A stretch of DNA of 58,904 bases from Candidatus Babelota bacterium. GTDB lineage: Bacteria; Babelota; Babeliae; Babelales; Vermiphilaceae. How positions within the stretch are numbered: the first letter of the stretch is position 1; each line of letters begins with the position of its first letter. The DNA is taken from the NCBI GenBank assembly GCA_004375875.1, contig SOKE01000024.1, forward strand, positions 1-58,904, in the 5' to 3' direction. The notes under the pieces were generated by a model. That model was not told where the DNA came from, made no database searches, and worked only from the letters and a program-made list of their open reading frames with translations. Shown here piece after piece: positions 16,174-24,208 of the stretch. A program made the position numbers and the translations under genes.

Positions 16174-16288
16174 CAAGTCTCCTTTCTAAATATTCCCCAA
16201 AAATGTAGACAAAATACAATAATAACCATATACTTAAATTTCTGAAGATTTTATTTGAATTTAATAGCCTTATCAAACAGGAGCTAAA

Positions 16289-18835
16289 ATGAAAATTTTT
16301 TCTAATTGCACGAAATTAATGAGAATCCTATCATGCCTCGTGTTGTTTAACATACCACATACTTTATTTTTTACCACTAGTGCTGATCAATTAATACCAA
16401 CTGATCCTACCACATCATTAATTACCGAAGCACAAAAAGATAATCTGGAGCAGTTACTTCTTAAAACACTTAATCAATTAAAACAGATAGAGGTAACGAT
16501 AGAAGATCTCGCTACTGTTGTAAGCAATGATATTGTCACAAAAATTAAAGATAAAAGTGATCATTTAATAAAACTTCGTTTAACCCGCGAAATAATCAAT
16601 TTATTCACCAACAACTCATATACCGTAGTAGATGAACATACCATTTATGCGCTTATTCATTTTACTCGATCTATAACATATTATTTACTTGATGCAATCG
16701 AAAATGGCTTTTACGAATTGGATTGTTTTGATGAAAAGTACATACAGATTCCACAAGTAAATTCCATAGGTTTAGAGGATCTTGAAAAAGAGCTGCAAAA
16801 TAATGAAAAAATACTGAGTAAACTTGATTATAAAGCAGCAAATATCGGTCTTTGCTGGTACAACAAACTGTATCGTTGCACAAAACGAAATATCGCTTCC
16901 CCATGGCGAAAATATCATTTAGGACCAATTATGCTTATTGGATCTGTTGCTACAACTGCTGGATTACTTTTATGGTGGCAATTTGATATTAACTTTCCTC
17001 AATGGCTCCGTGATTTTACAATGCCGGGAACAAACAAACGAATCTTTGGCCCAACACCAAGATTTGATGCTGCAGGCGAAGTAAATAAATTTTACGATAA
17101 AAATGATTTTACAGATAGAACGATCTACAATTCAAAAGGAATCTCTATAGAAAATCCTGACTTCAAAGAATGTTTTAAAAAAATAGGTCTTTTAGGAGCC
17201 GCTGAACGCATTGTTGCTGGCTTATTTTTTTCAAATCAAGCGCCAGTAACAAGCAAAATAGCAACATTAGCCCTAGGTGCAATAGGAGCCAACGTATTTT
17301 CTCATCGTGTTACCAATTGGATCTCAGAAAAATGTCAAAACTGTGATAATTTCCTAATGGGTGGGGTATACAGACACAGAGGAGTTGGCAATATTCAATA
17401 CAAATCCAAAATAAATTTTGATGATGTTATCGGATGTGAAAAAGCAAAGGATTATGGCAAACAATTGTGCATGTACTTGAAGGATCCGGAACGATTCGAT
17501 CGTGCTAATCTTACTCCGGCCAAAGGCTATCTTTTGGTTGGTGAAACACGTACAGGAAAATCTTATTTCGTTGAAGCATTACTTGGTGAATTGCAACGTA
17601 CTTTTGGAACGAGTGCTGAGAGCTTTAAGATTTTCAAGGTCCCTTATGCTCTGATTGAAAAAGAAGGTATCGAAACACTCTTGGCTGTAGCAAAAGATTT
17701 TGCCCCATGTATTCTTTTCATTGATGAAATTGATCTTCTCGGATTAGAGCGAACGGCAGAACGTAAACGGCTCAGTGAATTTCTTACAGCTATGAGCGGA
17801 TACTTGAGCGAAATCGATCCAGGTAAGGCAGTAATTATAATTGGTGCCACCAATAAACAAGAAAGCATCGATCGTGCACTTAAACAACCAGGAAGATTTG
17901 GTAAGATCATATTATTTGAACGACCAAATTACAATGAGCGTAAAGAATATATCAAATGTGAGCTTGACAAAAAAGCAATTAATCCTGACCTTTTTGACAT
18001 TGAGAGACTAGCACGAGAAACAGAAGGATATGTCTTTGAAGCCATCGGGCTTAGTCTCCAACAGGCTATGATTAAGGCTAAGATTAATAATCAACCAATT
18101 AATCAAGAACTTCTTGAAAATAGTTTTGATGATATAATCCGAGGTATTCTTGAGGACACAAAGGTTATTCCTGAAGATCAAAAAGAGATGCTTGCGGTAC
18201 ATCAGGCTGGACATGCACTGGTTACTATCTTGCTCGACCCACGCTTAAAATTATCTAAAGTAACTATTCAAAAAATTAAAGCTGATGTTAAAGAAAAAGC
18301 CAGTTGGGTACAAGAATTGCAACGGGAAGAAGATAAACAGAAGCCAATTGAATATGGTGCACTATTCTGCAATCATGAACAGGATGCACTCGAGTTTGAA
18401 AATAAGGAAGAACAACTCAAACAATGCAAAATTATGCTTGCTGGTCATATAGCAGAACAGTTATTGCTTGGTTCATGTTCCTATAGTTATCATAAAGAAG
18501 ATAGACAAAGAGCACTCAAACTAACCCAAGCGATTGTCTTTAGAGGATTAACTCCTGAACAATTGCCAAAGAATATAAAAGATCAATATATTTCTGAATC
18601 TTACAACTTACTGTTACAATGTGAGCAAGAAGTTGAGGCCTTATTGCGTGAACATCAAGATAACCTAAGCAAACTTGCACAGTCACTTAAAGAACGTGGT
18701 ATGCTCAGCATCCGCGATATTCAGATGCTCTTAAATGGACAAAGTCAAGAACCAACCAAGAATAAAAAGGATGCGAATAACGAGCTACTCAACGTACTGG
18801 AAAAAAATAAACCAGAACCACACGCTGAGGGATAA
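16289..18835 (+). CDS. FtsH-like AAA protein with altered protease motif
   Basis: The 848-residue protein has a signal-like N-terminus and a membrane segment around residues 214-235. The AAA+ ATPase has Walker A GETRTGKS (about 418-425), Walker B LFIDEID (about 476-482), sensor IIGATNKQ and the arginine region QPGRFGK. It ends in an M41 peptidase-like domain. The zinc site expected as HEAGH reads HQAGH (about 638-642), so the catalytic Glu is replaced by Gln and proteolysis is unlikely. The N-terminal half (about 390 residues) is much longer than in FtsH. It may work as an unfoldase or scaffold. A good AGGAG site and a perfect downstream terminator make it a single-gene unit. Confidence 0.88.
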   Translation: MKIFSNCTKLMRILSCLVLFNIPHTLFFTTSADQLIPTDPTTSLITEAQKDNLEQLLLKTLNQLKQIEVTIEDLATVVSNDIVTKIKDKSDHLIKLRLTREIINLFTNNSYTVVDEHTIYALIHFTRSITYYLLDAIENGFYELDCFDEKYIQIPQVNSIGLEDLEKELQNNEKILSKLDYKAANIGLCWYNKLYRCTKRNIASPWRKYHLGPIMLIGSVATTAGLLLWWQFDINFPQWLRDFTMPGTNKRIFGPTPRFDAAGEVNKFYDKNDFTDRTIYNSKGISIENPDFKECFKKIGLLGAAERIVAGLFFSNQAPVTSKIATLALGAIGANVFSHRVTNWISEKCQNCDNFLMGGVYRHRGVGNIQYKSKINFDDVIGCEKAKDYGKQLCMYLKDPERFDRANLTPAKGYLLVGETRTGKSYFVEALLGELQRTFGTSAESFKIFKVPYALIEKEGIETLLAVAKDFAPCILFIDEIDLLGLERTAERKRLSEFLTAMSGYLSEIDPGKAVIIIGATNKQESIDRALKQPGRFGKIILFERPNYNERKEYIKCELDKKAINPDLFDIERLARETEGYVFEAIGLSLQQAMIKAKINNQPINQELLENSFDDIIRGILEDTKVIPEDQKEMLAVHQAGHALVTILLDPRLKLSKVTIQKIKADVKEKASWVQELQREEDKQKPIEYGALFCNHEQDALEFENKEEQLKQCKIMLAGHIAEQLLLGSCSYSYHKEDRQRALKLTQAIVFRGLTPEQLPKNIKDQYISESYNLLLQCEQEVEALLREHQDNLSKLAQSLKERGMLSIRDIQMLLNGQSQEPTKNKKDANNELLNVLEKNKPEPHAEG

Positions 18836-18843
18836 AATACAAA

Positions 18844-18882
18844 GAAAGAGGTCTGATATCAGACCTCTTTCTCTTTTCTTAT
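18844..18882 (+). terminator. rho-independent terminator
   Basis: A perfect 28-base palindrome centred on GATATC, with arms GAAAGAGGTCTGAT and ATCAGACCTCTTTC, is followed by a T-rich tract. It ends the FtsH-like gene. Confidence 0.9.
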
Positions 18883-18894
18883 TGACACAATTTT

Positions 18895-18924
18895 ATCTAA
18901 GAGCTTATCTTAGAGCTTATCTTA
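18895..18924 (+). repeat. short 12-bp tandem repeat
   Basis: Units ATCTAAGAGCTT and ATCTTAGAGCTT are followed by a half unit ATCTTA. They lie in the 440-base gap 18836-19277, which otherwise has only the terminator and a promoter. Confidence 0.7.
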
Positions 18925-19201
18925 TAAAATTCCAGCCATCTTAAAAGACCTTAAAAAGCAAGCAATTTGAAGAAATACCAAAGCTGAAAAAAGGAATTTT
19001 AAAAAAGAGAACAAGATAGCAGCCACCCTGCTTTTTCTTAAAGATTAATTTTTCTACTACCCCTATTTCTCTTCTCGAAAAAAAAACTTAGCCTTTCTAC
19101 CCCGACTCCTCCTTTAATGCATATAATATTATTCTATTTGAATTACTAAATGATAAAACCTTATTTCATATGGAAAAAACCATAAATTAATTATAAATTA
19201 T

Positions 19202-19230
19202 TTGACATATCTATTTTTATATCCTAGAAT
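19202..19230 (+). promoter_or_regulatory. consensus sigma70-type promoter
   Basis: TTGACA (19202-19207) and TAGAAT (19225-19230) have a 17-base spacer and lie about 48 bases before the start of the split AAA gene. Confidence 0.7.
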
Positions 19231-19277
19231 TTTAGTAAATTGGGATTTTATTAAGAATTTAAAAATGGGGTTTTATC

Positions 19278-20225
19278 ATGATACGAAAATATTTATTACT
19301 TTTTATCCTTAGCTGTCATTTCTCTATCTTTTCTATGGATGATGCCAATTACGTACTTCCTAGAAACTTCTCAGAACCAGATCTCGTAGGAGAAACTGAA
19401 GAACCTGAATACGAGCTCTCTCGATCTCCATCAGTACCAAATCTTCAACCATTGCCAAATCTTCAACAGCCAGAATCAGATCTCGTAGAAACCTCCAGAG
19501 AAACTGCTCATTCCAGTCCGGAAGAAGAAGCTGAGCGCAGAGCAGAAAATCGTCGTAGAAAGGGAAAAGAACCTGCCCACAATGAGGCAGGCCCTTCTAG
19601 CCAAAGAGAACCTGATCATTCTAATCCTGAAGAACCTGAACACCGAACAGAAAGTCGTCGTAGAAAGGGAAAAGAACCTGCTCACAATGAGGCAGGCCCT
19701 TCTAGAAGAGAACCTGGTCCGTCTACTTCAGAAACTCATAGAGCAGAGGAAACTGATCTTGATCCAGATTCACTAAAACTACAAAAATTTTTGGCCCATG
19801 AAACATTACGTTATACAAGTAAAATAAATCCCATCGAGGCAAAATTATGCGATAGAGTTTTGAAGTATTCACCTTCTGAGGTCCAAGAATTACTTGATAC
19901 AATAAACGACAAAGAGAGATATGAAATAAATGATCCAGAGAAAATTAAACTGGTAAATGATCCAGAGAAAATTAAACTGGTAAATGCATTATTTTATGGG
20001 CCTCCTGGAAGTGGTAAAACTACTCTTGCAAAGGTAATTGTAACCAAAACCAATGGTATCGGTATACGCATAGACTGCACTAAAGTAGGAAGTACATATC
20101 AAAGTTCCGCAGAATTAAATATAGACACAGCTATTAATGAAGCTGCTAGTCATGGATGTTTATGTGTAATTCTTCTTGATGAAATAGATAGTCTCATTCC
20201 TTTAAATACTATAAATGAAAATTGA
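19278..20225 (+). CDS. secreted AAA ATPase, N-terminal part of a split gene
   Basis: The 315-residue frame has a signal peptide (MIRKYLLLFILSCHFSIFSM), then about 160 residues of low-complexity, charged sequence with a duplicated block RRRKGKEPAHNEAGPS, then an AAA core with Walker A FYGPPGSGKTTLAK and Walker B VILLDEIDSL. It stops at TGA just after Walker B. Sensor 1 and the rest of the AAA domain continue in another frame from 20215. Removing one T in AATTGAT at the junction restores a continuous protein (NEN then DTGGIKALSQ). The gene is either inactivated, misread at this base, or frameshifted +1 at the stop. Confidence 0.75.
   Translation: MIRKYLLLFILSCHFSIFSMDDANYVLPRNFSEPDLVGETEEPEYELSRSPSVPNLQPLPNLQQPESDLVETSRETAHSSPEEEAERRAENRRRKGKEPAHNEAGPSSQREPDHSNPEEPEHRTESRRRKGKEPAHNEAGPSRREPGPSTSETHRAEETDLDPDSLKLQKFLAHETLRYTSKINPIEAKLCDRVLKYSPSEVQELLDTINDKERYEINDPEKIKLVNDPEKIKLVNALFYGPPGSGKTTLAKVIVTKTNGIGIRIDCTKVGSTYQSSAELNIDTAINEAASHGCLCVILLDEIDSLIPLNTINEN
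19928..19981 (+). repeat. perfect 27-bp tandem duplication inside the AAA gene
   Basis: Two identical 27-base units encode NDPEKIKLV twice, directly before the Walker A strand. The identity indicates recent slippage. Confidence 0.95.
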
Positions 20226-20979
20226 TACGGGAGGAATAAAGGCACTTTCACAGTGTATAGAAAAACATTACAATAATCCAAATCTGATACTTATTGGAAC
20301 AACCAATTATTTTGGTCGGCTTCCTCATTCTATTACCGACCGCATGCCTTTTCTTATCAAGCTTACATTACCTAACAAAAAATATAGGAAAAACATAATA
20401 ACCTATTTCCTCCGTAAAATGGGTACTAACAAGGTTAATTTAGAGAGTTGCTTACAAGATAAGGTGCTTAAATATCTTGCAAAAAATACTAATCTCTTTT
20501 CAATACGTGATCTGGACTATATGGTAAATAAGGCAGCTAAAGAAGCACACAATAGATTTACCAAAGAAAATAGCCCCGAAAGCAAACAATATAAATGGTT
20601 CTTTGTTGCTATAAAAAAGCATGGAGAAAAAATCCATGAAAATGACCTATATGAGGCTCTAAAAAAAGTTCAAAACCGACCTGATGTAAAAAAACGTATC
20701 GAAGAACACAAAGAAAATTCGACACGTAACAAAGTATTAAATCAAACAACATCAGTTATACAAACTATATGGTCACCTATTGCGCAAGTAAGTTATGTAG
20801 CTATACCAATTTGTGGTCTCATATTAACTATTTACTTAGCCAAAAATTCAGAAGGTTTCACACGTGAAATAAATAAGAATTCTAAGGAAGCAGCTAGTTC
20901 ATCTTCTTTGAAGCATACAGTATGGCAAACCATTTGGTCAGGTGTTTTAACTGCAGTAACTATAATTGCAAGAAAATAA
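20215..20979 (+). CDS. C-terminal part of the split AAA ATPase
   Basis: The frame carries the remaining AAA elements: sensor 1 in NPNLILIGTTNYFGRLPHSI, followed by an arginine-containing DRMPFLIKLTLP and the lid helices. It ends with a membrane-spanning segment near residues 190-206 (YVAIPICGLILTIYLA) and a second hydrophobic stretch at the very end. Its ATG at 20215 overlaps the upstream frame and lacks a clear ribosome binding site, so independent translation is doubtful. It belongs with the 19278 frame as one original protein of about 560 residues. Confidence 0.7.
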   Translation: MKIDTGGIKALSQCIEKHYNNPNLILIGTTNYFGRLPHSITDRMPFLIKLTLPNKKYRKNIITYFLRKMGTNKVNLESCLQDKVLKYLAKNTNLFSIRDLDYMVNKAAKEAHNRFTKENSPESKQYKWFFVAIKKHGEKIHENDLYEALKKVQNRPDVKKRIEEHKENSTRNKVLNQTTSVIQTIWSPIAQVSYVAIPICGLILTIYLAKNSEGFTREINKNSKEAASSSSLKHTVWQTIWSGVLTAVTIIARK

Positions 20980-21023
20980 AAAAAAACAATCAGTAAATTA
21001 GTTTGTTTATTTGGAGAATTATC

Positions 21024-23609
21024 ATGATAAGAAAAATATTAATTGCTATTGTTTCTCAATATCTCTTCTTTTTTTCTCTTGTTCAGTCTATGGATCCAAC
21101 TGGTGTAGCCCATAATCCTGATGGAATAAGAGAAACATTTAGACATAATATCACTGGCAGAATTTCTCCAAAGCCTCCTTCCAGCCTTCTCCCTCCCTGC
21201 TTTCTCCCCTCTCCTCCTCAAACAACCTCGACTCATTCGCAATTTTCATTTATGCAGCAAAACATCGATAGAACCTCCAGGCAATCATCTCAAGCAAGAC
21301 TCATCCTCCAACAGGAAGCTGCTCGATATCTTAATCTCAAGGATACTGCTCAAAAATTAATTCAAAATCAGATAACACAATTTAATCAAAGAACAGCATC
21401 AACTACAGATTTTATTAAGCTGTATTCAATAAAAGTAGAGCTTAATCAAAATATAGCTTCTCTTGAAAACAGAATTAAAAATATTCAAAGAGAAATGAAT
21501 CATTACATACATACTAATCATTTATCACACGAAACAGTAAATGATTTATTAAAAAATCCTGAAAGGGCTGCTGAACTTGTTACACACAAAAAATTAACAT
21601 CGGAGCAGGCTAGCCAATTATTCTCATATGATGCTCAACTTTATCAAGAAAATTGTAGGCTAGAAAAAGAATGTCGATGTCTTGAGTCTATAGAAAAGAA
21701 AATTACAGAACTGAGAAAGATAGAGATAGCAAAATTTGAAAAGGAATTTAGGACATTAGGATTAGAAAAACAATTTGTTGAGATAGCATGGTTGGAAATC
21801 GAGAGAGATAAAAATATACCAACAGGTATAGCAAAATGGACAAGAGAACTGAATAGAGACCAGAGTCGTCTCAAACAAATTAAGACATCCATCTTTAAAA
21901 CAAAAAACGTTAAAAGAGAGATTCGATCCCTCGAACATAATATTAAAATATGGGAAAGTCAGAAAGCATGGGAACAAGAAAATCTGCTTAAAACTAAAGG
22001 GAAAATAGAAACTGCCTACAAAATAGTGGGAGAACAAAAACAGAAATATAGTGAATCTTTAGCACCTAAAGGCATGGATGAATTACAGATTAATAATGAG
22101 CGCCTATCACAGCAGTTACAAACAAAAAGTTATGTTAAACCAGGAGACAGACAAGAAATTATTCAAGCACGTAAAAATGTATTAGAAATACAAAAAAGAA
22201 TAGTGCAAGAAGAAATAACAATAAAGGCAGATACTCAAAAACAATATGAAGAGGGATATCGCCAACAGTTAACTATCGTAATGGATAGATTAAATTCTCC
22301 GCAAAATAACTGTGCTACAGAAGAAATTCAACAAGCTCGTCTTACTGCTGTAGAAAAAGCATTGCAAGAACAAACACAGCCGCATGAATTACATTTCCAA
22401 TTTGCTCCTCACGTACAACAAACGTTAGCAGAATTAAATATTCCTGTAGAAAAATATCAGCATATAAAAGGTGATGCGCTGCAAATTCAAGGTGCACAAG
22501 AAAGCATACAAACCATTAATACTGCAGTAGAACTTCGTGAAAATTTTATTGGTAAAGATGAAACAATTGTTACCAGTTGTGAGGCATCAATTCATTTCGC
22601 TGATGCTGGTTTCGATATGATAATGACTGGCCATGTACAAGAAGGCTTTGCCTGCAATGATTTTTCACATGGAATACTTGATTATGCGGTACAAAAGGCA
22701 GGACTTGTTGGAATAGGCATTGCCAAAGGTGTTGGTAAGGGTTTAATTAGAATAGTTACAACGCCAATTGAAATGGCCTGTGAAGGTGATATTGTAGGAT
22801 TAACTGCATACTTTGGACCAGCACCACTTCGCACATGTTATAATCTCTATACATTAGTTCATGCCCTTGTTTCAACATTGGCAACAGAAGAAAGACGAGC
22901 CCATTTCTATAACGAGTGTCACCAATTCCTTGAATTACCTTTAGAAAAACAAGCTGAACATGTTTCTGAATTTCTAACGGTACTTATTGGTCCAAGCAAA
23001 ATCAGAAAAATTCCTGCATTGCAAAGTGGGATAAGATCAATTGGAAAACTTTCATCTGCAACAGTGCGAGAATTTAAGAACTTTCTTAAGCCATACTACC
23101 TTGGTATAGCAATACGTACTAAGGTTGAATTAACAGAATTGGTCACCTTCGGTGATCGCATTATGTCCAGCGAATTTAAGCACAAAATAATTACTTGGGG
23201 CAAAGCAAATGGATGGACTTTAAGTGATGCCGAACTTGCCAAGAGAGCTGAAAAATGTATGCCTTTTTCATATGCATGTACAAAAGCTGCACAAGAATTT
23301 ATAAAAGGACAAAAAATCGTTTCAAGCTTACAACAGAGTAATATAAAAGAATTACTTGATAAAGGAAAGAAAATTGGCGATAGAATTGAGACAATGATTG
23401 ATGAAAATGCTAAAATTATCTTTAGAAGAGATTTTGGTAAAAGTGCACATCCAATCAAATCACATGGATATAAGGTACCAGTAGATCATTATAATGTTGA
23501 AATACATACTAAAGCTCCCTATAAAGGATGGAATCGATATCTTAATCTTCATATAATTATTGATAAAACAGGAAGAGTTATAGATTCCTTCACAGATTTA
23601 TATACATAG
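21024..23609 (+). CDS. large secreted coiled-coil protein with probable C-terminal toxin domain
   Basis: The ATG at 21024 has a GGAG site and starts MIRKILIAIVSQYLFFFSLV, a signal peptide; the frame extends 21 bases upstream without support. Residues about 75-450 are Gln/Glu/Lys-rich coiled coil. Residues about 530-680 hold a hydrophobic stretch (AGLVGIGIAKGVGKGLIRIV) and a helical block, LATEERRAHFYNECHQFLEL, that recurs in the pseudogene at 24029. The last 110 residues are a compact different domain with conserved-looking polar residues (FRRDFGKSAHPI, VDHYNVEIHTKAP, NLHIIIDKTGRVID). A long delivery part, a pre-toxin block, a small C-terminal domain and a tiny gene directly downstream match a polymorphic toxin. 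The toxin activity itself is not identified. Confidence 0.75.
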   Translation: MIRKILIAIVSQYLFFFSLVQSMDPTGVAHNPDGIRETFRHNITGRISPKPPSSLLPPCFLPSPPQTTSTHSQFSFMQQNIDRTSRQSSQARLILQQEAARYLNLKDTAQKLIQNQITQFNQRTASTTDFIKLYSIKVELNQNIASLENRIKNIQREMNHYIHTNHLSHETVNDLLKNPERAAELVTHKKLTSEQASQLFSYDAQLYQENCRLEKECRCLESIEKKITELRKIEIAKFEKEFRTLGLEKQFVEIAWLEIERDKNIPTGIAKWTRELNRDQSRLKQIKTSIFKTKNVKREIRSLEHNIKIWESQKAWEQENLLKTKGKIETAYKIVGEQKQKYSESLAPKGMDELQINNERLSQQLQTKSYVKPGDRQEIIQARKNVLEIQKRIVQEEITIKADTQKQYEEGYRQQLTIVMDRLNSPQNNCATEEIQQARLTAVEKALQEQTQPHELHFQFAPHVQQTLAELNIPVEKYQHIKGDALQIQGAQESIQTINTAVELRENFIGKDETIVTSCEASIHFADAGFDMIMTGHVQEGFACNDFSHGILDYAVQKAGLVGIGIAKGVGKGLIRIVTTPIEMACEGDIVGLTAYFGPAPLRTCYNLYTLVHALVSTLATEERRAHFYNECHQFLELPLEKQAEHVSEFLTVLIGPSKIRKIPALQSGIRSIGKLSSATVREFKNFLKPYYLGIAIRTKVELTELVTFGDRIMSSEFKHKIITWGKANGWTLSDAELAKRAEKCMPFSYACTKAAQEFIKGQKIVSSLQQSNIKELLDKGKKIGDRIETMIDENAKIIFRRDFGKSAHPIKSHGYKVPVDHYNVEIHTKAPYKGWNRYLNLHIIIDKTGRVIDSFTDLYT

Positions 23610-23624
23610 GAGAATATTTATAAA

Positions 23625-23966
23625 ATGAAACATGAAATAATTATAAAACGAGATCCTTTCAAAGCAGAAGAATATCAAAAAAAAGGAGATAACCTGGGAA
23701 ATGTTTGGATAATTGGACCAGGAGGAGTACGAATAAAAAATCCGGATTATCGTATTGAAATTTTTTTAAGCAAAAATGGCCTTATTGGCCTTGGAACTGA
23801 ATTAATCCGCTTAGCCTATAGTTTCAAAGAAGGAAAACATTCTCATATTTATCCAATATCTAAAGATGAAGTATGCCAAGCTATGGGAATATTTTTAACT
23901 CCCGACAGCAATGAATTAATTATATGTTGCGATAACCTGGGCACATTAGATGATTATGTAAAATAG
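23625..23966 (+). CDS. probable immunity protein for the upstream toxin
   Basis: This 113-residue soluble protein has no signal peptide. It starts 16 bases after the toxin stop, and its AGGAG site overlaps that stop codon, so the two genes are coupled. It contains IIGPGGVRIKNPDYRIEI, NGLIGLGTELIRLAYSF and a HSHIYP segment. The pattern 'gly-leu-x-leu … H-x-H' reminds me of the Imm32-type immunity proteins, but I cannot verify that. Position, size and cytosolic nature are the main evidence for an immunity role. Confidence 0.6.
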   Translation: MKHEIIIKRDPFKAEEYQKKGDNLGNVWIIGPGGVRIKNPDYRIEIFLSKNGLIGLGTELIRLAYSFKEGKHSHIYPISKDEVCQAMGIFLTPDSNELIICCDNLGTLDDYVK

Positions 23967-24028
23967 TTTTTGCATTAGAAAAAATCTGGAAGAAAATGTT
24001 TAAGATAGGTCCGGAGTTCATAGCATCG

Positions 24029-24208
24029 TTTCAACATTGGCGACAGAAGAAACGAGCCCATTTCTACGAAGCATGCCAGCAATTCCTTGAATTACCTTTA
24101 GAACAACAAGCTGAACATGTTTCTGAATTTCTAACAACTCTTATTAGTCAAACAAAATCAGACAAATTCCTACACTGCAACGAGGATTTGCTTCACTTCA
24201 AAAAATAG
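24029..24208 (+). pseudogene. decayed orphan fragment of the toxin gene
   Basis: These bases closely match the 22869-23040 part of the large toxin gene at nucleotide level: the shared peptide is RAHFYEACQQFLELPLEQQA against RAHFYNECHQFLELPLEKQA. A 2-base deletion near 24050 shifts the frame relative to the intact copy, and the similarity fades near 24190. The tail overlaps the convergent ankyrin gene. Such remnants downstream of an immunity gene are typical of displaced toxin cassettes. Confidence 0.75.
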
